A stretch of 64,000 bases of DNA from Sipunculus nudus (Eukaryota > Annelida > Sipuncula > Golfingiida > Sipunculidae): the NCBI GenBank assembly GCA_026874595.1, contig CM049315.1, positions 76,274,401 through 76,338,400 of the forward strand, written 5' to 3'. A model generated the notes under the pieces. It ran no database searches. It was not told where the DNA came from and saw only the letters and a program-made list of their open reading frames with translations. The position numbers were made by a program, and so were the translations under genes. Position 1 is the stretch's first letter. Each line of letters starts with the position of its first letter. Positions 27,340 to 40,100 of this stretch are shown here, one piece after another.

Positions 27340-28320
27340 AAGCATTATTCGCGTTCGAAATCCTAATAAATTTGGCCATAACACCAAACAGGCGTGGATT
27401 GTTTGACATGTTGTTTACAAAACACTTATCCCCACGACCGACTTATTTCAGCCCCTCTAAGCAAACTTGACCTGAGTTAAGCTATCTCTGCACATCAGCC
27501 CGGCACCTCACTGATCGCTTAAGGCGACGAAACACAGTGTCAAAAGAAATCATCCGTATCTAGGTAATCAATTACCATTGGTGAATAAATATATTTAAAC
27601 AGTGGACACTGTAATGTGAATATTTATTTGAGCCCAAGAGGTCGACCTTGATCGGACGAGAGGCTGGTCGGTGCTTGCTCGTGGTGTTTCAGTGATATCT
27701 TCAAATGAGTCTAACACAATGTTTTTGTAATGTGATAAAATATTTTAGTATTGTTTAAACGATAAGAGATATAACAACGTAATTATCGCAACCTAGAAAG
27801 GCAATTGCTTTGCATGGGGAATATATTTATTGCAATGGAAAATTAATATTAAATATAGCACCTCTTTTAATACACCTTTTTTAGAATTTGTGTCTGTGTT
27901 TCTTTTTTAAGTTCGGACTTCCCAGAAAAGATAGATCAGATTATTTCCAAATATATGAAGCATAAAATGTGTGACATATGTACAGTAATGCATTTTAAAT
28001 AAAGGACTTAAACAAAAGCAAATACGGAATTATTTCAAAAAGTTAAAAGACAAATGCTGAATGATGCTACACTGAAGTTTTAGAATTAATCTAATACTCA
28101 AACTTCAAACAAAAGACCTAAGCAAATTAAATGTATTTAAAATTATACTGCGTTTGACACATTAGGTCGTTAATGCATACGGGGACACTCCAGTGATCTC
28201 TAATCTATTTACTTTACATGCAGTTTCTATCTTGTCATTCCCTGGGTTAACAGGTCACCCAGACGTCACTTTGGTTAGCACATCACCGTGATAACATCCT
28301 GTTTAACGCATCACCGTGAC
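27340..28320. other. Nothing recognised
   Basis: AT-rich sequence without supported coding or repeat structure. Confidence 0.55.
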
Positions 28321-28324
28321 GTCG

Positions 28325-28694
28325 CCCTGGTTACCAGGGCGCAGAACACAAGGGCGCAAAGCTGGGGGATCGTGAGTTCGAATCGTAGCCGATTGTGGCG
28401 AGATTTTTCTCGGTCGGCCCTCACCCTGGGTGAGCGCTCTGTTGGCTTTATCGTGAGATGGACAGTCGTGATTCACTCACAAACGAGTGCGCCTTTTGGG
28501 GTTTCCTGTTATGACCCATCAGTGGGGATGACACGCGAACATTACCCGTAGGAGTGGTACACCGAATATGGTTGATGCCAGAATTATCAAGTGCGAGCCC
28601 CTGTCACGTAATGGAAAAGCGGAATGGAATATTGCAGATGTACACAGTAGTGCTAACTAAATCAAGCATTAAATAATAGAGGCGGTTACCTCCA
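28325..28694 (+). mobile_element. tRNA-derived SINE, copy 3
   Basis: The head is GGCGCAAAGC with B-box GAGTTCGAATC (28,374-28,384). The body has GGGTGAGCGCTCTG, ACAAACGAGTGCGCC, TTATGACCCATCA and TTGCAGATGTACACA, ending in GAGGCGGTTACCTCC. It is more diverged than copies 1 and 2. Confidence 0.75.
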
Positions 28695-29145
28695 TACACA
28701 AAAAAATCGTACCGATTCTCGGGTATTTCGGATATATTTACTAAGTAATCGTCATTTTTTCCCTGTTGATTTATAGAAAACTCACAGCCCACTCGTAGTG
28801 CAAGTTTTTTCCTGCCTCGTAATGTGCTCGCTCTAAATTCGTAAGATACTCCTGCGTACACGAAATAAATAACAGAATAATGTGTGAGAGCCGTTTAGTA
28901 AACTTTTACGAAGTCCTTTTCCCTTTTTATAAAAAAGAAATCCTACCATTAGCATTTTACAGTTCTTTACGGTGGCAATATAATAATAAAAAGACATTGT
29001 TGAATTATTGTTGTTTCTGAAATAATAATAACTTATTTTATTTAGAGTTAGACTATTAGCATCATTATGTTCATTGACATGACAAGCTAACTCAGAAAGC
29101 GAAGAGATGCGTACATCACCATGTGCACTGAACGAAACATTGAGT

Positions 29146-29300
29146 ATAACGTCATTAGAATGTGCTTACCTTGAGTCAGCAGCGACTACAACGTCATTAG
29201 AATGTACTTACCTGGAATCGGTCGTGAGCACAATGTCATTAGAAGGTGCTTACCTGGAATCCGTCTTGAGTACAACGTCATTAGAATGTACTTACCTTTA
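29146..29300. repeat. 42-bp tandem repeat, about four units
   Basis: The unit contains ACGTCATTAGAATGTACTTA and CCTGGAATC. The period is 42 bp, so a short plus-strand frame stays open with a 14-residue repeat. On the minus strand every unit contains AG|GTAAGYA, a consensus splice donor. Confidence 0.8.
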
Positions 29301-29309
29301 GAACCAATC

Positions 29310-30550
29310 ATGTTTTGTAAACGTTACTTACAGAAATCCCGAGAGGATAGGTCTGGCGATAAAGGAACGTTTATATTAACGCCATAACGGGTAGAGAATG
29401 CGCTGTTCGCGACACGGGAGGGCAGAGAGCTGTCAAACATGGAAGATGGATGACAATAGTCCATAACGAATCAAATCCAGCCAAAACAGACAGTATGAAC
29501 ACAGCGGGAGGCGGGATGCGGGACCGGGACCCCTGGACTAAAGTAATGATTAATCTGAGAGCAAATTCCTGCTATTGGCCGTGTGATTTAAGTGATCATT
29601 GGTTTTTCGCGTTAACAAGGGCGCGATCAAAGAATTCACCACAGCAAATAATTTGCGATAACGTTATGGTGTGTATAAATCGCCGGTCTGCTCATATTTG
29701 TGTTAACAGGCCGTGTGAGCTATGCTTCTTCAGTGACCGTTTCCTGTAAGGTGGTATAAATCTTGCTCCTCCCATCCGCCTGTCTTGGTATTTTACTGTA
29801 CGAGTGCAATTAGGCACACCTGTGACAGCTGCACTGTCACCAGCATCTAGTTTGGTTTTATTTTATGACCTAAGCCCACTAATCAGTTAAACAACAGCAC
29901 TTGGTCGGTTGAAGAAAATCCATCCATGATCCCGCCCTCCGGGGCGCTATATAACCGGGTTTAAAGGCAACCAGGGCATACGATTTGATGTACAGCCATG
30001 ACCTCACTGAACACAAATAAAAGGTTGGGATAAGAGTTATTATCATATTGGAATTGTAAATCTAATATTTGTTAGCGCTACACTTGGCCTGTAAGCAGAT
30101 ACTATAACTCGAGGATTTAGAATGTCAGTTATATATAACCATGTATAACTCCTACGTTAACCTGATTTGATTTTTGTTTTAAATGATTCAACAACAGTCG
30201 GTGAACTATGGTTGATGTTTAACCCCTTTCCTCCCCTCTTCCTCACCCACACAATCACCAGTCTAAGTTTTATTCACCAAGCCAACTGGTTAATCGGCCC
30301 CTTCTGTCGTTAAGAGATAATTTCCTGAGATTTTTTAAATTAAAGAAAAATAACCAGAGTAAGCAATTAAAATGCGAAATACAAAACGGTAATTGAATTT
30401 TAAATTAATTCATTTAGAATTACTAAATATTTTTTAATTATATGACGTGTTAAATAGTTAAATTTGCCATCTTTCCCCTTTTGTTCTTGTACTGCATAAC
30501 ACTGTAAACAATGGATATTAAATAGATAAAAATAGATAAAAAAAATTGAG
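29310..30550. other. No gene; a weak promoter-like patch near 29,930-29,960
   Basis: CCCGCCCTCC, then GGGGCGCTATATAACCGGG, looks like a GC box next to a TATA box on the plus strand, but no coding exon was found downstream. Confidence 0.35.
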
Positions 30551-30555
30551 GGTTT

Positions 30556-30925
30556 TTATATGCCCGTCATATGACGGGAGTATTATGGTATACCCACCGT
30601 CCGTCCGTTCATTAACTTTTAGTGTCGCCGCGATAACTTACCGGAGCTTTGATGGATTTTCGCGAATCTCACCATGTACTTATCAAACGATTATCTCGCC
30701 CGAGTTCGATTATGGGCAACATCCATGCACGCATATTTAATATGGTCACAGGTCACTCGGATACTTTGTGGTGTCGCCGCGATAACTTACGAAGAATATG
30801 AAGGATTTTCATTAAACTCATTATACCATTTAACCAATAGACGATCTCACCTGTTTACATTCTCATGAAAAAATCACGCATATTTAATGAGGTCAGAGGT
30901 CACCAGATACACGAATGGCGTATTA
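30556..30925. repeat. Dispersed-repeat-like block with an internal duplication of about 150 bp
   Basis: ATATGCCCGTCATATGACGG and CACCGTCCGTCCGTTC are followed by two diverged copies of a module starting GTGTCGCCGCGATAACTTAC (30,622 and 30,772) and ending GCATATTTAATRWGGTCA. It resembles repeats common in invertebrate genomes; the family is not identified. Confidence 0.45.
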
Positions 30926-30929
30926 TGCA

Positions 30930-32270
30930 CGTTTGCGGTGCTCTCGTTCTTACATATTTTGGATGGTATTCCTGATAGACGATTGTCTTGGTTTATGATG
31001 GAGTTTAGATTATTTTTGGCAATGTAACATAATTTTAATAAGCTTGGCAGTTGGGAAAACAGTTAAAATAGTAAAGTGAGGTTGAAATAGTGAAAGAGTG
31101 GTTTTATCTAATAAATATGAAGTAAATATATCGTATAGTGATACACAAAATATCTATAAAAATAATTAACGACGTTGTTTTTTATTGGAAGGTTACGGCT
31201 ATGACTTTTTTATATTTGGTAAATATATGGTTTCACGATACAATATTATAAATAATTAAATGCGTAGCTATAAAATGGAAGGTTTCTAAGTACGATTAAG
31301 AACTATATATGAATTAAATATATCTTAAAAAAGGTAGGTAATTAAAGATTTAGCTACTAAATGGAAGGATTTTAGAGCACGGAAACTTACCAGTTCACAT
31401 TAACCGTTCTCCACCCCTCCAGGTGGGCCGACCTTGGATTCTACATATAAAAAAGAATTAGCGGTGAAAACGTGGATGAGCAGACTTGTATGCAGATGAA
31501 TTAAAGAGCAGGAAGAACAGTTGGTAGACCTGAGTCCCGGGTGCGTGGTCGTGACTGCCGAGCGCGGGTCTGATAAACGACCCTGCGGGTGGCGGAGATG
31601 CTAAATTAAGCCCCATGTAAAATAGCGCAATGTTTCTCAATGACGCCGGGAGTTCAGCCATGTTCTGACCACGTCTGCAAATAATCTCTTATGCAATCCG
31701 GAGATAAAACAGTGCGGCTTATTTACTTTGTCGTTAAGTTGGACCTTTCCCCCAATGAATATAATACACTTGTCTTGTTGAGATGTTTCCGTTAACACTG
31801 ATGATCTTCTATTTTTCATTTCTTTCATAACTGCTGCTGCATCAATAAAACATGTTTCACTTTGATTTGATATTGTCAGGCTTCCCTTATCTTCAGTCTC
31901 ACCATGAACAGCATCAGCTGTAATGCCTTTAGCCGTATACAGGTTAAAAAATCTTATTTTCTAACAAGAAATAAAGAACAAAAATGAAACGTAAATTAAT
32001 TTAGCGAAAGATTAATACCTACAAACCTTGTAAACGTATTTATTTAGCTATATATTCATATCAAATTTTTTTATACAGGATAGCCTGTTCAGTAATACAG
32101 ACTGGCTTTATAGGGCCCTTTCATTATACAGTAAAATATAATATTAAAATGATATAACATGCAATAAATATATACTCATGACATATTTAATGTAAGAAAT
32201 ATGCAAATATACAGGTACGCAAATAGTCATTTGTCCGGATTTTGTCCCTGACTTGTCTGAGTAATCATAC
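30930..32270. other. Nothing recognised
   Basis: AT-rich; short unrelated open frames only. Confidence 0.5.
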
Positions 32271-32280
32271 TAACCATTTA

Positions 32281-33130
32281 TACAGACGTTTACCCTTACT
32301 TCTCGATACCATTTATACAAACGTTTTACCCTTACTTCTCGACACCATTTCTACAGACGTTTTACCCTTACTTCTCGACACCATTTCTACAGACGTTTTA
32401 CCATTACTGCTCGATACCATTTCTCCTGAAGTTTTACTCTTACTGCTCGGTACATTTCTCCAGACGTTTTACCATTACTGCTCGGTACCATTTCTACAGA
32501 TGTTTTACCCTTTCTGCTCGATACCATTTCTACAGACGTTTTACCATTACTGCTCGATACCATTTCTCCTGAATTTTTACCCTCACTGCTCGGTACATTT
32601 CTCCAGACGTTTTACCCTTACTGCTCGATACCATTTCTACAGACGTTTTTGCCTTACTTCAGGATAATATTTCTTCAGACAGTTTGCCCTTACGTCTTGA
32701 TGTCATTTCTCAATACCTTTTACCCTTATTTTTTCGATGTAATCTCTCCATACGTTTTAATTATACTTCTTGATACCATTGCTCGAGTTATTTACCCTTA
32801 TGTCTCGTTACGATTTCTCCTGACATTTTTCCCTTACGACCCGATACCGTTTCTACAACCCTTTTACCAATAATTTTCGATACCCTCTCTCTAGGACTTT
32901 TACCTTACTTCTCATTACAATTTCTCAAGAAGTTTTACCCCAACTTCTCGGTACCATCTATCAAGGATTACCCCACTACTCGAGGTCATCTCTCAAGGCC
33001 TTTACCCTTACTGCTCGATACCATTTCTACAGACGTCTTACCCTTACGTCTTGATATTATTTCTTCGGACATTTAGCCTTTACGTCTTGATGTCATCTTT
33101 CCAGACTTTCAACCTTTACTTCCCTGTACC
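32281..33130. repeat. 35-36-bp degenerate tandem repeat
   Basis: The unit contains CATTTCTACAGACGTTTTAC and CCTTACTGCTCGATAC. It is tight at 32,281-32,680 and increasingly diverged to 33,130. The 36-bp period leaves a plus-strand frame open (12-residue repeats such as LPLLLDTISTDV) in the first part; no domain or other coding signal is seen, so it is treated as a non-coding array. Confidence 0.85.
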
Positions 33131-33289
33131 ATCTCCCAGGCTACTGGCTAGGATCTGTATATTTAATAAGTCAGCGATTTGTGTTAATTATTTAGTCTCT
33201 TGGTATTCACTTCTGAGAAAGATTCGTTAGATTAATCCGTACAATCTTTGGTGTTATACCATTTCTATATAATGTCCTATATACCCTCT

Positions 33290-33395
33290 GTCCAGCGAGA
33301 GAGAGAGAGACATGCAAACATACAAACAGACATAGAGATAGAGAGGCAGAGACTTAGGAAGGGAAAGAGAGCGAGAGGCAGGGGGAGAGAGGCAT
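33290..33395. repeat. Purine-rich GA tract
   Basis: GAGAGAGAGAGA followed by AGGCAGAG, GGGAAAGAGAGCGAGAGG and similar, strongly purine-biased on the plus strand. Confidence 0.7.
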
Positions 33396-33581
33396 GCATT
33401 GTTTCGTTTAATTATGCGGATCGTTATCTCTTGGTTTTTTATGTGAGTACATGTTAATTAAATGTTTTTCTCGCAAAGCACAAATCTTATAATTCATATG
33501 TTGTGACGGAACCTAATATCAACAGATCACGTGGTCGTGACGAGCCTAAATTTTGTTATGGAGATTAAAAAAATCAGATCC

Positions 33582-34371
33582 TGTAACACTAGGTAGCATG
33601 AAATGTCTAGGGGAATGAATAAAGAGGTCAGTGATTTTTTGTTAACAAATAATTATAATTTATTCTTAAAATAATCCTAACATTAAAATACACTAAATCA
33701 ATACAATTACACAGTATAACAACAGTACCACAGCAAATCAATACAATTTCACAGTGTAATAAAAAAAGTGTACAGTACCTGGATACCACCACTGTCACAG
33801 CGACACGTCCTTTAAAATGTTTAAGCCGGATGAATAGTTCACACAAATCTTCTCAGAGAATAACAGTCAGATAAAATCACAAAATCAATCTACTGAAATC
33901 CAAAAGTGATCCGAAAGGCAAACTGAAGACTATATAAAATACGTTATAAATTTCGAAGAAAATCTCTTACTGTTGCATGTATCGGAAAAGGTTCCACAAA
34001 CTGACACGCACTCTTCCATGTCCGCTTGAATATTTCTCTCCTCTCTCCCGGCTCTAAAACACAGCCCCTTATTTTTAACTTTTCACCTCAAGCCGAGAGC
34101 TTTCCATGTCTCGAACAATCCCAAGAACCCAATAGTACACACGTTACAGGAATAATCTAGAACAACGAACGCTGTGTTTCTACATATGAGGGTTCACACG
34201 TGGGCCGGCTCCTGCTCGGCCAGGCGAGAAAGCCCCAGACTAGCATGACCGCTGTGTTTACACGTCAGGTCCCACGCGTTGACCGGGCTATGTCGCCATA
34301 ACCATGGCCAATGCTAGTGCTGCACATACACATGTAAGACTGCTGCATACAAAAAGGAGACATCTGTAACA
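33582..34371 (-). mobile_element. Possible solo LTR
   Basis: Read on the minus strand it starts TGTTACAGATG and ends TAGTGTTACA, i.e. TG...CA. An AATAAA lies near 33,655 about 75 bases from the end, and a TATA-like TTAAAAATAAGG lies about 410 bases before that. No target-site duplication is visible and no second LTR or internal region was found, so this is weak. Confidence 0.25.
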
Positions 34372-34374
34372 ATG

Positions 34375-36435
34375 TATATTAATATCAAGACTAAGGTAGA
34401 CAGATTAATATAGCTTTATGTTACCTTTATAAATGTTAACCTATGAGTCTACTGCAAAGAATCGTAAATTGTTTTTAGAATTAATGGTTCTATTAAACAA
34501 TCTGTAATAGTCTTGGGGCCAATCCTGAAATTTTAAGTTTTTCTGCATCCCCGTCATTATTAGGTCTGATGCCATTTTCTGTTAGAGTAATTCAAAGAGA
34601 TCATATTTCAAAACATTAGCCTTCTGGAAAAGTGTCCAAAAGGCTTGAAACAGGCAGTTTTAAAAACTAACCTCGGTATATGTATAATTATAAAAGTATA
34701 TGGGTTAATGGCCAGGGTTCAGCCGAAATCCTGATTCAGATCGTGAACATACATAATAACAAATAATGATTGGGCAGTCGATTCATTTGATTAATTAAAC
34801 AAGCATACACCTGTTCAATATTAGAAAAGATTTGTCATGTAATGATCATCGAGCTTCATCAGGGGGTCTGGATGGCTGTAAACTTGGTTTGACAGGAGAG
34901 GCAGTCATTGTTATTTGGAAATCGGGACTGTGAAATGAAACATGATCGGAGTCTGGTCAAACCTAGATTTCGATCAGGATTTAGTCAGAGTGGTACATAC
35001 GTGGCACGTCAACATCTTAAAGTTACTCTATGAAACCCCGAAATCCAAAGATGCTGAAAACGGAAAGCCTTATAAACTTCTGTGTCAGACGAAATAGGCA
35101 CCATGGTATTGTCATAAACTGACGAGAGGTATGTGTATTTCAAATAACCAGGTCACAGATCAAAGCACAGTTTGCAGGTGACATAAAGATATGCCAAGAA
35201 CCTTAGATGTAGTCCGGTATGATCTGAATCCGTACCTATGAATGTAAAGTGTAAGGTAGGTTGTGAGGTAAAGTAATTTATGAATATTACCGTAAATGGG
35301 TAATAATACTAGAATTTGGCGGAGAGGGTTTGTCGAGATCACAGTGTTATTCAGACAAATTCCTAGTAATACATTTACTGTTCCTCGAGTTCAATAACAG
35401 TCTTGGAAACATTTGCTGTATAAAAAATTACACATGAATTATTATCAGTTAAATGTGTGTCATCGCAAAGTATCTAAACGCTATTGGCCATTAACGCCAC
35501 TGGTAAGCCATCATAAATAACACTTGGTTTATATTTTTCTTTCGCATTTAAATGACAAGGATGCCTTTCGCTGTTTGGTATCAGGCTTCGTCTGGAAGTA
35601 TAATAATAAACAGAGTAGTTTTTAAAAGGTATCCTTCTTGTTATAAAGTCTCGATTATCAATGAACAGAGTATACCTACTCTCGTTCTTCGTTGGTGCAC
35701 ATTACACCATGATTTATTGATGTAAGATTTCGGAATTATCAGTTGACCTGTTAAATCAGGCGGACCACAGGCTGAGTTTTGTAATGTGACAACATTCGAA
35801 CATGCCTGGTTAATGTCCTGGTAAAATGATGGAACGATATCTGTCAAGACGTGGATACTTCAAAGGAACTCCATCATCTCCATAAGTGGTGATGATAAAA
35901 AGAGTTCCGCTTTTTTTTACGTTAATAAAAATCTAACAATTGACAGCAATGTGTCTAGTTACGGGTATTTGCCAAAGGCTTTGATCTCTGACAGGGCAAG
36001 GAGCCACTGAAGCTGTATTCCTTTTTTTTACATTTTCAGCCTGTCATGCATTTATTTTATTTGGTTTTCAGTTCTGATTCTTGTTGAGTATTCCAAGGTT
36101 TATTTGTTGAATTCGGACTGCTGGCAGACTCATAATTCTTATTTCGATTTAACTTCTTCATATGCATGTTTGCCTGTAATGTACTCAAATCTTCGACGCC
36201 ATTTTTTTGGGGTACAGGACCAAGGTACGGCCAAGAGTTGATAATTGTTTACACACACACACGATATTAAAGATAACGACAAACAATCGACATCCAGATT
36301 AAGGACTCCTTGTAATGAACATAAATATTGTGGAGAATTTTTCTAGAACAAAAATGAAAACATTTTCATAAAACTTGTAACAACAGAATAAAATAAAGTA
36401 ACGGTCGGTCAAAATACACATGAGAATACTTTTAT
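34375..36435. other. No recognisable gene before the receptor array
   Basis: A minus-strand frame at 35,847-35,641 has four cysteines but matches none of the receptor exons and has no clear splice sites, so it is left unannotated. Confidence 0.45.
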
Positions 36436-37108
36436 GTGTTGTCTCTTTAAAAATAAACACAAGAAACGGGTGACACAAATTCAATTAAAGATGTTATTCT
36501 CCTCAGACCCCAGATTTTGTCTATAAACCTTTCCGATTCATAGGCCAAGGCAATTAATCGGCCGTTTAACTGTTTATAGAAACAAGGATCAAGAGAAATC
36601 AATGATTGTTTCCATAACAGCAAAGAGTCAAAGAAATCTTGACGATTTGTAGCGCAACACCACGTATAATTCTTTTAACAGCGTCATGTTACAATAAATA
36701 TTGCGTGTTGTATGCAAGGTAACATAATTGTTGGTGAGGGAATTATCTAATTTACCTGATTTTAGGATTGTACATATATACGATTTGGTACAAAGAATAG
36801 GGTAAAAAATGATTACAATGAAACAAAATATATAACAAATTTATTTATTAGAAATGCATATTTGAACTCTTAAATGTAAGAAGAGTTTCTAAATTTAAAT
36901 GTTAACACATATAATGCTATCTTAAAGGTCACAAATAAAGTTAACATTTTGATTAGGGTTTAAGAACAGTAACGTTTACTTAAATGGAAACTAGTTTTGT
37001 CCATATATGAAAGTAAGATAAGGAAATACATAAAAACATGAACGTGCGAAGTCTTCCAGGAGGGTTCAAAACCAAGCCGACGGAACCTGAGGGTCCTATG
37101 CCGTCTTA

Positions 37109-40100
37109 TCATGAGTTGTAACATGCTCTGTTCCGAGTGGATAATCTGAAAATAATTTTCTTTTCGTGAGCAAGAGCGTATTGGATGTCGACTGCCCCTT
37201 AAAAATTACAGAGGGCGATAATGGAAGCATTAGAGGAACCTTGCAGCTTCTCTAAATTGTGGCTTAAAATGTGTTGATATGTAATATTATCAAGAGGAAA
37301 AGGATGAATATTGTAGCTTACCGATAGATATTTATAATTTCATGCCAGAATAAACATTAATTAATACATTTACGTGAGTCAAATAAACTATTTGCCACCA
37401 TTCTTCCGTAAAATCCTGAGAAATGCAAAAAGGGTGGTATCCGAATTCATAAGTTCGATAGAATATTACTCAATTATTTCAGTGATATAGTTAAAGCTTC
37501 CTTGGTATAGACCCACCATCTAAGTTGCAGCTTAATTTGATCTGGGTGAATAAACGGTAGGAGCATAATAAAAGTTATATTTATTAGTAGGTGGTTCTTA
37601 TTGGACATGACCATTATTAATTTAACGAGGTGTAAGTGGAGAAGGCATCGTAGAGTAAACGTTCAGTGACGTAAAGCTACACTGCCACAATGTGTCCACA
37701 TGATTGTATTACCTGATATGCGATGTCCATCACTATAGCAACTAGGAAGGTTACCATAATAAGCATTGCAATTATAACAAAAGCCACGACAACCATAGTT
37801 ACAGTCGCCAGTCTATTTTCTCCTGCAAAGGACAAGTAAATTAACTGCTAAATATATGAATCCCATCTCGCCGGACCAAATAGCTGACACACTCAAACAA
37901 TAAAAATGACACTACCAAAAAAAACCTGTTGCTTAGACAATACGAAAAGCAACCCTGGAAATGGTTTGATGAATGTAAGAATGTTTTACACTCAGTGGGA
38001 GACAAGAAGGAAACTTTTTCTTTAAAGTGCACTTAATTTAGCACGCGCATTCACCAACTCATTTGATAAGGAATCGCCAAGGCAACCTTAAGGTGCTCGA
38101 TTTCTTTTCAAGTAATTATTTCGTAGCCAGGATAATTTTTCTTTAATGAATCATGTTTATCACTGATAGAAATTACTCTGATACCCGTAATACACGTCTT
38201 CTGTCAAATAAATTACAATAAGGACTCTAGACAGCTCATTCATAGGGGATACATCGTCTTATGACTTAATAAAGATTACAGAACGACTAGAAAATGTGTT
38301 GACCAGATACTAGTGAGGTAGAGATAAATTCCATGAAGCTGCTGGTAACTTAAATGTCAACTCATTGGATCTTGCCAACAGGTCTATTAGAGACTCCAAA
38401 GGACAATATAGCTAACGTTTTGTTATGTGTTTTATAATATGGGCGCATAAAGCAGTTGGTATTAGTAGAGTTAACACGTATTTATATAGAATGGGAACAT
38501 TACACTGATGGCTTTAGCAGGAATATATACCTTACCATTATGTAATGTTGTCGATGCATCATGTGTCTTACCATCAGTCAGTATGCTGCCTTCGAAATTG
38601 TATAGTATTTAAATTTTAGAATAATGGTGAAGGTTTGAAATATTTATTGTATATGCAATAAAATATTTCGACACTGTAGAGAGAGAATGTAATCATTTAG
38701 ATATACCTAGAAATACACATTCAGATATACCTTGTTATATAAAACAGGTACAAATAGGACTGAGGGCTCAGAAATTATGGCGATCAGGAGTTCTGAAATT
38801 CAATTTGAATCAATTGCGATATAAGTTTTCAGGATATATGTGTGTGCTTGCCATCGTAAACTGAACAAACCAAGTGTTTAATGTATCTTGATAGCTGCAG
38901 ACAGAAAGAACAATTAGCTTACTCGCTAGAAAAACATAATGTGTTCAAATGTAAATAGAGCATTTTACCACAAAGGTTTATTTCAATATATTTGTTTGTG
39001 CACAACGGACTGTGCATTTTGATGTTTACCGATGAGCGACAGGCTGAAAGCAAGGGCACAACATCTGAAATATACTTACATTGTGTGGAAGTAAACGTTA
39101 CAAGGTGTCATCATTTCGCAGGCGTATGTATGTGTGTGTGTGGGGGGGGGGGGGGGCGCATGATTCAGAATATAAGATGACAAAGGTGACATTTTATCCC
39201 TTTCACTCTCAGAGGACAAAAACTTGTATTACTTCTCCCTACCATTGTAACATACATCGGCATGCTCCTCTCCACAGTCTACTGGCTTCCACGTGCCGTC
39301 CTTAATTATAACAGAACAAGTTAAATCAATAGTTAAATGTTTCCCAGTTCTGGTATGTAAGCGGTTCATGTAATAAAACAAGCGTCTCTGATTAAAAATT
39401 ATTTCAGTACCTTTGGTATATATGCTACTATAAATATTCACTATTGAATTATGTATTATTTGACTCTCCCAATGAATGCCTTATAGGAATATATAGGAAG
39501 TGAATTAGGTAACCAGTCTAATGTGGCTCATACAAAATAATGCACTTATAAAAGACGATTATTCTTTGATTTTTCTTTATTGTCTATATATTCATATCAA
39601 GAATAAAACCTTAGATATAACTCGAGATTGTTTAAAAATGTTTCGTAAAGAAATATGGAATTTGCTGAATCAAGGAATCGGGAAAATAAGGAAGCTCTGT
39701 CCAGAGCTGGAATCTTCTTTACGTGTCGGAATCCATGTTTCATTACACCCCGGTGTCCATAACGACGAGGAGTATAAATTGACAGGCCCCGCCATAGTGC
39801 CTCCCATTAACGTGAGCGTTATACCATCCGGATGTTGTACAGTACGTTATATGTAATACACGTCTCCTTACGATCACCGCAACAGTCTAAAGGAAAAATA
39901 ATATAACACAAAAGAATATATAATTTTTGCGATGCAATTTGAACAAAATACAGGGAGCAGAATTTTGTTTTGTAAAATTGTTTATAAAAGTTGACATTGG
40001 CTTATATTATAGAGTATGCAACACTGAAAGCCTTTAATACACATAGGGATAGGGTCATATCGTGTAATGATTGTATGAAATAGTGTTACTTCCCTGTTTT

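Noticed and set aside
29107-29301. 64-codon frame with a 14-residue repeat
   Set aside because: By-product of the 42-bp tandem repeat.
32242-32667. 141-codon Leu/Thr-rich open frame on the plus strand
   Set aside because: It follows the 36-bp tandem repeat, whose length is a multiple of three; there is no domain, and the frame fails as the repeat diverges.
35641-35847. Cysteine-containing 68-codon frame as a further receptor exon
   Set aside because: It does not align with any of the eight receptor exons, and suitable splice sites were not seen.
39521-39856. Plus-strand 111-codon frame (and equivalents at 45,117-45,487 and 53,431-53,637)
   Set aside because: Antisense shadows of receptor exon 4 and its intron; the minus-strand reading is supported by CTLD residues and splice sites.
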